From SYIM01 sp041182885 (lineage in GTDB: Bacteria; Pseudomonadota; Gammaproteobacteria; Burkholderiales; Burkholderiaceae_E): a stretch of 19,395 bases of DNA. Under the pieces are notes generated by a model. That model did not search any database and was not told where the DNA came from. It worked only from the letters and a program-made list of their open reading frames with translations. The translations under genes and the position numbers were made by a program. Location of the stretch: assembly GCA_049423065.1 (NCBI GenBank), contig JBMSQB010000084.1, positions 1-19,395 of the forward strand, written 5' to 3'. Shown piece after piece: positions 5,879 to 14,516 of this stretch; within the stretch, counting starts at the first letter, position 1; each line of letters begins with the position of its first letter.

Positions 5879-6865
5879 ATGCGACCAGGGATTTCGAGTC
5901 TGGAACGAGTGATTGCGGGATCGATTCTGGCGCTCGCCGCGATGGTGACTGCACCGGCGAATGCCCAGAGCTATCCGTCACGCCCCTTGAAACTGATTGT
6001 GCCGCTCGGTGCAGGGGGCGCCTCGGACCTGAATGCGCGGGTGCTGGCCGAGAAGCTCGCGGAGCGCCTTGGACAGCCCGTGGTGGTGGAGAACCGACCC
6101 GGCGCCGAAGGCATCATCGGTGTGGATGCGGCCGCGAAATCGCCTCCCGATGGCTACACGCTGGTGCTGGGCTCGAGCACCACGCTGGCCGCCAACTACA
6201 GCCTGCGCGCGAAGCTGCCGTTTGATCCGGTGGCCGATTTTTCGCCGGTGTCCATGGCGTTCAAGAACGCCTTCAACATTCTGGTGATCCATCCCTCGGT
6301 TCCCGCCCAGACGCTCACCGAGTTCATTGCCCATGCGCGGACGCGCCCCGGGCAACTGTTCTACGGCACGGCAACAAGCGGCTCCAAGATCTGCGCCGAG
6401 ATGTTCAAGAGCCAGGCGGGTGTGAATCTGGCGATGGTCAATTACAAAAGCTCGCCCCAGGCGCTGGCCGATCTGATCGCCGGGCAGATCCAGTTCGTGT
6501 GCGAGCCGGTGGGAACGTCGCTTGCCCATATCCGCAGTGGGCGGCTGCGCTCGCTTGGCGTGACGAGCCCGGCGCGGCTTGCCGAGGCGCCCGAGCTCGC
6601 CACCGTTGCCGAGTCCGGGCTCGCGGGCTTTGAATACTCCGCCTGGGTGGCGGTGTTTGCGCCCTCGGGCGTGCCGCGCGAAATCATTGCCCGCCTCGAT
6701 CGAGAGATTCAGACGGTGCTCGCACAGCCCGATACCGCCAGGCGGATACAGGCCAACGGCTTTGACCCGATGGTGGGCGGCCCGGAGGCGCTCGCGCTTC
6801 TGCTGCGCGCCGAGATGACCCGCGCGGTGAAGGTGGTGAAAGACGCGGGTATCCGGCCCGAATGA
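5879..6865 (+). CDS. Bug-family tripartite tricarboxylate transporter substrate-binding protein
   Basis: The product is a 328-residue periplasmic receptor of the TctC/Bug family, which binds small carboxylates or related solutes. It has a Sec signal peptide with a hydrophobic stretch (about residues 11-25) and a likely cleavage site ANA|Q after residue 29. The mature protein opens with the family signature YPSRPLKLIVPLGAGGASDL, and RLGQPVVVENRPGAEG and SPPDGYTLVLGSSTT follow. No TctA or TctB membrane genes lie nearby, as is common for the many orphan Bug receptors of Burkholderiales, so transport partners would have to be elsewhere. It overlaps the next gene by 4 nt (ATGA), which links the two functionally. 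The ligand cannot be predicted. Confidence 0.93.
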   Translation: MRPGISSLERVIAGSILALAAMVTAPANAQSYPSRPLKLIVPLGAGGASDLNARVLAEKLAERLGQPVVVENRPGAEGIIGVDAAAKSPPDGYTLVLGSSTTLAANYSLRAKLPFDPVADFSPVSMAFKNAFNILVIHPSVPAQTLTEFIAHARTRPGQLFYGTATSGSKICAEMFKSQAGVNLAMVNYKSSPQALADLIAGQIQFVCEPVGTSLAHIRSGRLRSLGVTSPARLAEAPELATVAESGLAGFEYSAWVAVFAPSGVPREIIARLDREIQTVLAQPDTARRIQANGFDPMVGGPEALALLLRAEMTRAVKVVKDAGIRPE

Positions 6866-7554
6866 GCACACCGGCCGCAGCGGGCGATCGGCCCCGCATT
6901 GTGCTGGTGAGCGCAGGCCAGGTGTCGATGCCCCCGGCGGATCGTGCGTTCCGGGCGGGGTGGCCCGAGGTCGAACCCATTCATGTGCTGGATGAATCGC
7001 TCTCCACCGATGGCGCGCGCCTGGGGCCTGTCCATCCCGACATCGTGGCGCGGTTTGAGCACCTGGGCCGGTATGCGGCGCTCCTGCGCGCCGATGCATT
7101 GCTCTTTACCTGCTCGGCGTTTGCCAGGGCGATCGGACAGGTCCGGCGTGAACAGCGTTTTCCGGTGCTGACCCCCAACGAAGCGTTGTTTGACCGCCTG
7201 CTCGCAACCCGCGGGCGAACCGCAGTGCTGGTGACGTTTCCTGCCTCGCTCGAGGCCTTGCGCGCTGAACTCGAGGCGCAGGCGCAGCAGGCCTCAGTCG
7301 TGCCGCAGGTCGACTTTGTCTGGGTGCCCGACGCGTTTGGTGCACCCGATCATGACCAGAAGGTGGTCGACCAGTGCCAGGCGCTCGCAGGCCGCTATCA
7401 GGCGCTTGCGCTCGGACAGTTTTCGATGGCGCGCGCGCTGGAGGCGGCGCGTGCTGCCTGCCCGATTCCGGTGTGGGATACGCCCGGCACCGCAGTGGAG
7501 AAATTGCGTGCGGGCTGGGAAGCCCGACAGAGCGCAAGAAAGACGGCGCGGTAA
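6862..7554 (+). CDS. Asp/Glu racemase-superfamily protein lacking the second catalytic cysteine
   Basis: This 230-residue protein looks like a member of the aspartate/glutamate/hydantoin racemase superfamily, a two-lobed fold in which two cysteines normally act as opposed acid/base residues. The first cysteine is present at residue 84 in ADALLFTCSAFARAI. The position where a second cysteine is expected reads ALGQFSMARA, with Gln186. A classical two-cysteine racemisation therefore seems unlikely. Single-cysteine members of the superfamily include decarboxylases and isomerases, but the reaction here is unknown. The gene starts within the stop codon of the Bug receptor gene, so it probably acts on the solute that receptor captures. 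There is no signal peptide, so the protein is likely cytoplasmic. Confidence 0.75.
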   Translation: MSTPAAAGDRPRIVLVSAGQVSMPPADRAFRAGWPEVEPIHVLDESLSTDGARLGPVHPDIVARFEHLGRYAALLRADALLFTCSAFARAIGQVRREQRFPVLTPNEALFDRLLATRGRTAVLVTFPASLEALRAELEAQAQQASVVPQVDFVWVPDAFGAPDHDQKVVDQCQALAGRYQALALGQFSMARALEAARAACPIPVWDTPGTAVEKLRAGWEARQSARKTAR

Positions 7555-7666
7555 ACCGCAGGCCGCCCGGGCGCACGGGATCTATCATGGCGGGTTGAGC
7601 GATGGCGGACAGGACGCTTGCGTTGCCCGCCTCGCACGGTGATGACCCGCAACCAGGACGCCCTGA

Positions 7667-9343
7667 ATGCAATCGACCTTTGCCCGCCGCGGGATCGCGG
7701 TCGCCCCCCATAGCCTCGCCGCCCAGTCGGCGCTCGCGGTTCTGCGAGAAGGCGGCAACGCGCTCGAGGCGATGATTGCCGCAGCGGCCACCATCGCGGT
7801 GGTCTATCCGCACATGAATGCCATCGGAGGCGATGGCTTCTGGGTGATCAGTGGGCCGGGCGGCGTGCCGGGCGGCATCGATGCAAGCGGTGCGAGCGCC
7901 CGCGTGGCAACCCGCGACTGGTATGCCAGGCGGGGTATTGGGCCGCAGGGTTCAGCGGGTTCGGGCAAGGGCGCCGAGGGCGCGCCCAGCGCCGCCATCC
8001 CCTTTCGTGGCGGCCTTGCTGCGCTCACGGTGGCCGGAACCGTGTCGGGATGGGGTGCTGCGCAGACACTCTCCCAACAGGCGCTGGGTGGCCGGTTGCC
8101 GCTTTCCCGGTTGCTGGAAGATGCGGTGTTTCTGGCCCGGGAGGGGGCGCCGGTCACCCGTAGTCAGCAGGCGCTCACTGATGCCAAGAAGGCTGAAATA
8201 TCTGGAACCCCGGGTTTTGCCGAGACGTTTCTGGTGAATGGTGCGGCGCCTGCGCGCGGCGCGCTCTTTCGTCAGCCCCGGCTCGCCCATACGCTGTCCC
8301 GGATCGCACGCGAGGGCACCGATACGTTTTATCGGGGCGCGCTCGCCCGACAGCTGGCGGCCGAGCTTGCCGCGGTGGGCAGCCCCCTCGCGCTCGCCGA
8401 CTTGCAGGCGCATCACGCCCGGCTGGTCGATCCGCTCGCGCTTTCGGCGCACCAGTCGGCGCTCTTCAACATGGTGCCGCCCTCGCAGGGCGTGGTCTCG
8501 CTCATGATCCTGGGCCTCATGGAGCGGATGGGCGCGCGAAGTGGCTGGATGACCTCCGGGAGCGATGCCCTTGCCGGTCCGGAAGGGGCGGCCTTCATCC
8601 ACGCGCAGGTCGAGGCCACCAAGCTGGCCTTCCGGGTTCGTGATGCGCACGTCACCGATCCCGCCTTCATGAAGGTTGATGCCCGCGACCTGCTGAGCGC
8701 TTCGCGGCTCGATGCCCTCGCCGATCAGTTCAATCCGGCTCGCGCTGCACCCTGGGGCCGGCGGACCGACCCGGGCGACACCATCTGGATGGGCGTGATC
8801 GATGCGCAGGGCATTGCCGTGTCGTTCATCCAGAGCATCTATCACGAGTTCGGAAGTGGCGTGGTGCTGCCCGAGTCGGGCGTCAACTGGCAAAACCGTG
8901 GGGCGAGCTTTTCGCTCGACCCCTCGCACATCAATACGCTTGAGCCCGGCAAGAAGCCCTTTCACACGCTCAACCCGGCGCTTGCCCGGCTTGATGACGG
9001 CAGGCTCGTGGCCTACGGCACGATGGGGGGCGATGGTCAGCCGCAGACCCAGGCCACGATTTTTTCCCGCATGCGCCATTTTGGCGACACGCCCCAACAG
9101 GCGATTTCGAGGCCGCGCTGGCTGCTCGGTCGAACCTGGGGCAAGGCGAGCGACTCGCTCAAGCTTGAGTCGCGGTTTGACCCGGCGGTGGTGGCGCAGT
9201 TGCGTGCCTGGGGCCATGAGGTCGAGACGATCGGCGCCTGGGACGAGGCGGTGGGACATGCGGGCATGCTGATCCGGCACCCGAATGGCGTGCTCGAGGG
9301 GGGCTACGATCCGCGCTCGGATGGCGCGGTCGCGGGCTTTTGA
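7667..9343 (+). CDS. Gamma-glutamyltransferase-family Ntn hydrolase
   Basis: This 558-residue protein belongs to the gamma-glutamyltranspeptidase family, made as a precursor that self-cleaves before a catalytic threonine. Conserved blocks are NAIGGDGFW (51-59), the cleavage region GDTIWMGVIDAQG with Thr372 as likely nucleophile, NRGASFSLDPSHINTLEPGKKPFHT, and GTMGGDGQPQ (451-460). These resemble the YwrD-like branch more than classical periplasmic GGT. The N-terminus MQSTFARRGIAVAPH shows no signal peptide, suggesting a cytoplasmic enzyme, whereas classical GGT is exported. An AGGA at 7655-7658 lies 8 nt before the ATG. A 112-nt gap separates it from the racemase-like gene; TATCAT at 7583-7588 could be a -10 element but has no good -35 partner. 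Its substrate may be a gamma-glutamyl compound or another amide. Confidence 0.88.
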   Translation: MQSTFARRGIAVAPHSLAAQSALAVLREGGNALEAMIAAAATIAVVYPHMNAIGGDGFWVISGPGGVPGGIDASGASARVATRDWYARRGIGPQGSAGSGKGAEGAPSAAIPFRGGLAALTVAGTVSGWGAAQTLSQQALGGRLPLSRLLEDAVFLAREGAPVTRSQQALTDAKKAEISGTPGFAETFLVNGAAPARGALFRQPRLAHTLSRIAREGTDTFYRGALARQLAAELAAVGSPLALADLQAHHARLVDPLALSAHQSALFNMVPPSQGVVSLMILGLMERMGARSGWMTSGSDALAGPEGAAFIHAQVEATKLAFRVRDAHVTDPAFMKVDARDLLSASRLDALADQFNPARAAPWGRRTDPGDTIWMGVIDAQGIAVSFIQSIYHEFGSGVVLPESGVNWQNRGASFSLDPSHINTLEPGKKPFHTLNPALARLDDGRLVAYGTMGGDGQPQTQATIFSRMRHFGDTPQQAISRPRWLLGRTWGKASDSLKLESRFDPAVVAQLRAWGHEVETIGAWDEAVGHAGMLIRHPNGVLEGGYDPRSDGAVAGF

Positions 9344-9369
9344 AGGCGAGGCGCGCGCAGGCAGGCAGC

Positions 9370-9394
9370 GCCGCGTGCGGATGCGGCCGCGTTT
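9370..9394. terminator. Weak terminator-like hairpin between convergent genes
   Basis: In the 57-bp gap between the convergent GGT and VOC genes, GCCGC (9370-9374) and GCGGC (9383-9387) could pair around an 8-nt loop, followed shortly by GTTTT. The location is right for a terminator, but the stem is only five pairs and the T-run is offset by three bases. This is a weak candidate. Confidence 0.2.
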
Positions 9395-9400
9395 TGTGTT

Positions 9401-10129
9401 CTACCGCAGCGCGCTGGCAGCAGCCTGGTGGGCTGCAGGCGGGTCCTGCGGGAGGCTTGAGAGCACCACCCGTCCGCCCGGTGTCTGAAGCGTGGCGATG
9501 AGTTGCGCGGGGCCTGATTCGATCGGCACGCCCGTGAGCCCGGCCGCCTCCCAGGCCGCGCGCAGCAACGGTGGCTCGGGATGCTGGATGCGAAGCTCGA
9601 GCAGCGAGATCCCCGCCTCGGGCAGGCTTGCGCCAGGATGGGGCGAGAGCCACTCGATCAGCGTGGGCAGGCAGCCCTCGAGAAGCCGGGCGCCATCGTC
9701 GCGGACGGTGATCCGCCAGGAGAGCAGGCCCTGGGGCGACATCCGCTGGGTGGCGAGGGGCGGTCCGCGATCCAGGCCCAGCGCGAGCCAGCTCCGGCAG
9801 GCGGCGTCGACGTCGTCGGTGCGCGCCACCCAGGCAATGAGCCTGGGGCCCGTCTCGGCAATCTGCTGCGCGAGGCGTGGATCGTCCATGTCGAACCAGC
9901 GGCGCTTGCCGGCGGCCCGCTCAGGCACCACACCGGGCTCGATCGCGATGATCTCCAGATAGGCATCGGGATACGCGGGCGACATGATTCGCAGCAGCCG
10001 GTTGTGCGTGCCCATGAGCGCATGGCGGCCGCCCGTGCCGGGGCGAAGCCCGAGCACGCGCTCGCACCAGCGTTCCCCGTCTTCCAGCGAGGCCGCCAGC
10101 ACCACCAGATGATCGAGGCGCGTGTTCAT
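9401..10129 (-). CDS. Glyoxalase-like (VOC superfamily) protein
   Basis: This 242-residue protein resembles the Glyoxalase_3-type branch of the vicinal oxygen chelate superfamily. The N-terminal half begins MNTRLDHLVVLAASLEDGERW and contains GGRHALMGTHNRLLRI and YLEIIAIEPG. His7 and Glu59 are plausible metal ligands by analogy with the fold. The C-terminal half (IEWLSPHPGASLPEAGISLLEL, then TPGGRVVLSSLP) probably forms the second module. No substrate can be assigned. The ATG at 10127-10129 is chosen because the fold starts there; the longer open frame to 10261 has no resemblance. It converges with the GGT gene and diverges from arnT, so it is probably transcribed alone. Confidence 0.8.
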   Translation of the reverse strand: MNTRLDHLVVLAASLEDGERWCERVLGLRPGTGGRHALMGTHNRLLRIMSPAYPDAYLEIIAIEPGVVPERAAGKRRWFDMDDPRLAQQIAETGPRLIAWVARTDDVDAACRSWLALGLDRGPPLATQRMSPQGLLSWRITVRDDGARLLEGCLPTLIEWLSPHPGASLPEAGISLLELRIQHPEPPLLRAAWEAAGLTGVPIESGPAQLIATLQTPGGRVVLSSLPQDPPAAHQAAASALR

Positions 10130-10329
10130 CCGGCCATTATGGCGCGCGTCGTGAGGATCGCAAGGCCGCAGTCGCGTTCGGCATTGGTATCCTCGCGGCT
10201 CGCGCGTTGACCGACGTGTGGCAAGCGCCAACCAGGGTGGCCTCTGATCGTGATGAATCAAGTGTTCGAGACGCTTTGCGCGGCGGGCGGCCGGTGAGTC
10301 CGCTTCGTCCTGGTGCCGCGCCCGGGGGC
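10130..10329. other. Divergent VOC/arnT control region
   Basis: This 200-bp region separates the leftward VOC gene from the rightward arn operon. It contains the VOC promoter candidate. The arnT frame stays open leftward to a TTG at 10207, but the codons around 10237-10280 often end in A or T, unlike the GC-ending codons of the genes nearby. This argues that the stretch is untranslated. I see no convincing promoter or PmrA-type half-sites for the arn operon. Confidence 0.5.
10136..10163 (-). promoter_or_regulatory. Candidate promoter of the VOC gene, possibly leaderless
   Basis: On the minus strand, TTGCGA (complement of 10158-10163) is followed after 16 nt by CATAAT (complement of 10136-10141), which matches the -10 consensus at five of six positions. 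Transcription would begin at about the start codon at 10129, and no Shine-Dalgarno is present. The mRNA may therefore be leaderless. Confidence 0.4.
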
Positions 10330-12012
10330 ATGCCGGCCGAGGGCGTTCGCCCCCAGCCGGGCATCAGTCTGCTCGCCGCACTGGCAGTCGTTCTCGTGCT
10401 CGCGCTCTGGCTGGGAACGCTCCACCTGCGCGAACTCATGCCCTCTGATGAGGGTCGCTATGCTCAGATCGCCCGCGAAATGGCAGCCACCGGCGACTGG
10501 GTCACGGTCCGCTACAACGGCCTCAAGTACTTCGAAAAACCGCCTTTCCATCTCTGGATGAGTGCGCTTGCCTTTGAGGTGTTTGGCGTCGGTGCCTGGC
10601 AGGCGCGACTCTGGGGGGCGGTGAGCGGACTGCTCGCGATCGCGATCATGATGGCGGCGGCTGCGCGCTGGTGGGGGCGCGCGGTGGGAGTGGCGACCGG
10701 CTGGGTGCTGGTCGCCATGCCGCTCTGGAATCTCGGCTCGCACTTCAACTCGCTTGATATCGGCGTGTCGGCGGCACTCACCGTGGCGCTAGGCTGTTTC
10801 CTGATCGCTCAGCACCCGCAGGCGGGCGCCCGATCGCGCCGCGGCTGGATGCTTGCAGTGTGGGCGGCCATGGGGGTTGCGGTTCTTACCAAGGGGTTGA
10901 TGGGCCTGGTGCTGCCGGGCCTGGTGCTGGTCGTCTACACGCTCTGGAGCCGGGACTGGGCGCTCTGGACGCGCATGCATATCGGCCAGGGGCTCGCGGT
11001 GTTTGCGGCGGTGACGGTGCCGTGGTTTGCGCTGGTGATGATGCGCAATCCCGAGTTCGCGCACTTCTTCTTCATCCATGAACATTTTCAGCGCTACACC
11101 TCGACGGTGCATCAGCGCCATGAGCCCTGGTGGTTCTTCATTCCGCTGATGGTGGCGGGATTTCTTCCGTGGTCTGGGCTCTGGCGGGGCCTCGTCGGTC
11201 GCGTGCGCGAGGCGCCGCGCGCGACCTCGGTCTTTCAGCCCGAGCGGCTGCTTGCCACCTGGGTGTTGGCGATCTTCGTGTTCTTCAGCGCCTCGGGCTC
11301 CAAGCTTCCTGGTTACATCCTGCCGGTGATGCCCGCACTTGCAGTGCTGGGGGCGCTCGCGCTCGAGCGACTGACCGACCGCGGCCTGGTGCGTCACCTG
11401 TGGGCGATGCTGGCGGTGGCGGCGGCGCTCGCGGCGGCCACGCCGCTGGTCGGCCGCCTGGGCTCGGAAATCACCCCACAGCCTTTTTTTGCCCAGTACG
11501 CAGGCTGGCTGGCGGTGGCGGCTGCGGCGGTGCTGTGCGCCACGGTGGTGTCGCTCTGGCTTGCACGGCGCGGGCTGCGCCCGGTCGCCGTGGGCGTGTA
11601 TGCGACCGGCTGGCTCATTGCCACGACGGTGGGCATCGTGGGTCACGACACCGTGGGGCGGAGCGCCTCGGGGGTGTCGCTGGTGCCTGCGGTGCGCGCG
11701 GTGCTCGCGCCCGACATGCCGCTTTACGGCGTGCGCAGGCTTGATCACACGCTGCCGTTTTACCTGGGGCATCGGCTCACGATGGTTGAATATGCCGATG
11801 AGCTTGCTTTCGGGGTGCGGCAGGAACCCGATCGGTGGCTGCCGTCACTGGCGCAGTTCATCGATCGCTGGCAGCATGGGCCCCGGGCGCTCGCCATCAT
11901 GGCGCCTGTCACCTTCAATGAACTGCGCGCGCAGGGTCTGCCCATGACCGAGGTTGCGCGCGACACGCGACGCGTGGTCGTCGCCAACTTTGCTGTGCGC
12001 ACCGCACCATGA
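10330..12012 (+). CDS. arnT: ArnT-like lipid A 4-amino-4-deoxy-L-arabinose transferase (GT83)
   Basis: ArnT is an inner-membrane glycosyltransferase that moves L-Ara4N from undecaprenyl phosphate to lipid A at the periplasmic face, lowering negative charge and polymyxin binding. The 560-residue product has a first transmembrane helix followed by the periplasmic signature LMPSDEGRYAQIAREM (acidic pair Asp40-Glu41) and NGLKYFEKPPFHLWMSAL, matching the DE.RYA and YFEKP motifs of ArnT. About a dozen hydrophobic segments follow, including VLTKGLMGLVLPGLVL and GSKLPGYILPVMPAL. Length is close to E. coli ArnT (550). The start is uncertain: ATG 10330 gives the best length, while GTG 10294, GTG 10237 and TTG 10207 are in frame upstream. 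None has a clear ribosome-binding site. Related dolichyl-phosphate-mannose-type transferases look similar, but the arn genes that follow make ArnT the best call. Confidence 0.9.
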   Translation: MPAEGVRPQPGISLLAALAVVLVLALWLGTLHLRELMPSDEGRYAQIAREMAATGDWVTVRYNGLKYFEKPPFHLWMSALAFEVFGVGAWQARLWGAVSGLLAIAIMMAAAARWWGRAVGVATGWVLVAMPLWNLGSHFNSLDIGVSAALTVALGCFLIAQHPQAGARSRRGWMLAVWAAMGVAVLTKGLMGLVLPGLVLVVYTLWSRDWALWTRMHIGQGLAVFAAVTVPWFALVMMRNPEFAHFFFIHEHFQRYTSTVHQRHEPWWFFIPLMVAGFLPWSGLWRGLVGRVREAPRATSVFQPERLLATWVLAIFVFFSASGSKLPGYILPVMPALAVLGALALERLTDRGLVRHLWAMLAVAAALAAATPLVGRLGSEITPQPFFAQYAGWLAVAAAAVLCATVVSLWLARRGLRPVAVGVYATGWLIATTVGIVGHDTVGRSASGVSLVPAVRAVLAPDMPLYGVRRLDHTLPFYLGHRLTMVEYADELAFGVRQEPDRWLPSLAQFIDRWQHGPRALAIMAPVTFNELRAQGLPMTEVARDTRRVVVANFAVRTAP

Positions 12013-12380
12013 CCCTCAACACGTTTCTGCTGATCCTGACCGGTGTCATGCTGAACGCCGGTGCGCAGCTGCTCCTCAAGGCGGGCGTGACGCCGCTGGG
12101 GGTGCTGAGCCCGGGCCTGGCCGACCTGCCGGCCGTGTTCTGGCGCGTGATCTCGCAGTGGCCCATCCTTGCCGGGCTCACCTGCTATGTGGTGAGCGTA
12201 GGGGTCTGGATCATCGGCCTGTCGCGGGTGGATGTGTCGGTGGCCTATCCGCTCCTGTCACTCGGCTATGTTGTGAACGCCGTACTCGCGTGGTGGCTGT
12301 TTGGCGAGGTGCTGAACGCCACACGCTGGGGCGGTATCGTTCTGATCCTGGCGGGCGTCTGGCTCATTTCCCGAAGCTGA
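12009..12380 (+). CDS. SMR-type membrane protein, ArnE/ArnF-like flippase subunit
   Basis: This 123-residue protein has four predicted membrane helices and belongs to the small multidrug resistance/EmrE-like superfamily. The segment VDVSVAYPLLSLGYVVNAVLAWWLFGE is typical of ArnE/ArnF. In E. coli, ArnE and ArnF together are proposed to flip undecaprenyl-phosphate-L-Ara4N to the periplasmic side. Here only one subunit gene is present, so it may act as a homodimer or with a partner encoded elsewhere. It starts in a 4-nt ATGA overlap with arnT and is followed 4 nt later by arnB, consistent with a role in the pathway. I cannot choose between the ArnE and ArnF labels. Confidence 0.85.
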   Translation: MTLNTFLLILTGVMLNAGAQLLLKAGVTPLGVLSPGLADLPAVFWRVISQWPILAGLTCYVVSVGVWIIGLSRVDVSVAYPLLSLGYVVNAVLAWWLFGEVLNATRWGGIVLILAGVWLISRS

Positions 12381-12384
12381 TCCC

Positions 12385-13532
<1,148 letters not shown>

Positions 13533-13536
<4 letters not shown>

Positions 13537-14516
13537 GCCGTGCGCCCGAGATCTCGGTCATCATCCCTGTCTACAACGAAGAGCGGGTGCTGCCGCGGCT
13601 CTTTGAGCGGCTCTATGCGGCGCTTGATGCCACCGGCGAATCCTATGAGGTGGTGTTCGTCAACGATGGCAGTCGCGATGCCTCGGCGCAGCTTCTGGCC
13701 GCACAGTTCCGTGCCCGGCCCGATGTCACCCGCGTGGTGCTCTTCAACGGCAACTTCGGCCAGCACATGGCGATCATGGCGGGGTTCGAGCATGTGCGCG
13801 GGCAGATCGCGATCACGCTGGATGCCGACCTGCAGAATCCGCCCGAGGAGATTCCACGGCTGGTGGCGGAGATTCGCGCCGGTCATGATTATGTGGGCAC
13901 CATTCGGCGCCAGCGCGAGGACAGCGCCTTCCGTCGAATCGCCTCGCGCGCGATGAACGGCCTGCGCGAGCGCATCACCCGCATCGAGATGACCGATCAG
14001 GGCTGCATGCTCCGGGCCTACGACCGCGCCCTGGTCGACACCTTGAATGCCTGCCAGGAGGTCAACACGTTTGTGCCGGCGCTTGCCTACACCTTTGCCG
14101 CGCGGCCAACCGAAATCGTGGTGAGTCATGAGGAGCGCTTCGCGGGCGAGTCAAAGTATTCGCTCTACAAACTCGTGCGGCTCAACTTTGATCTGATGAC
14201 CGGTTTTTCGATCGTGCCGCTGCAGTGGTTCTCCCTCGCGGGCATCGTGTTGTCGCTGGGGGCGGGCGGGCTCTTCGCGCTCCTTCTGGTGCGTCGCTTC
14301 ATGCTGGGCGCCGAGGTGGAGGGGGTGTTCACGCTGTTCGCGCTCCAGTTCTTCTTCATTGGAATCGTGCTGTTCGGAATCGGTCTCATGGGCGAATACG
14401 TGGGCCGCATCCAGCAGGAGGTGAGAAGGCGGCCACGGTATCGCGTGAGCGCGGTGCTTGAGGCGCCGCCCGCGGAGGCTGCCGCGGCAAGGCCCGAACA
14501 TGGGGCGCGCGCGTGA
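13533..14516 (+). CDS. arnC: Undecaprenyl-phosphate 4-deoxy-4-formamido-L-arabinose transferase
   Basis: ArnC transfers 4-formamido-L-arabinose from UDP to undecaprenyl phosphate at the inner face of the membrane. The 327-residue protein is a GT2-family enzyme: ISVIIPVYNEE at the N-terminus, FVNDGSRD (nucleotide binding), and TLDADLQNPPEEI with the DxD metal site at Asp97-Asp99. Two membrane helices lie near the C-terminus (about residues 230-255 and 265-290). It is coupled to arnB by an ATGA overlap and to the formyltransferase gene by a GTGA overlap. Dolichyl-phosphate-type GT2 enzymes share this layout, so the specific substrate rests on context. Confidence 0.93.

Noticed and set aside
7952..9280. 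442-codon minus-strand open frame opposite the GGT gene
   Set aside because: The sense frame contains all GGT-family motifs; the antisense frame is a His/Arg-rich shadow.
10207..10329. Longer arnT starting at TTG 10207
   Set aside because: Rare start codon, no ribosome-binding site, AT-ending codons in part of the stretch, and an N-terminus longer than known ArnT proteins. It remains possible but less likely than 10330.
10789..11772. 327-codon minus-strand open frame opposite arnT
   Set aside because: It is extremely rich in His, Arg and Gln, which mirrors membrane-protein codons read in antisense. No family resemblance.
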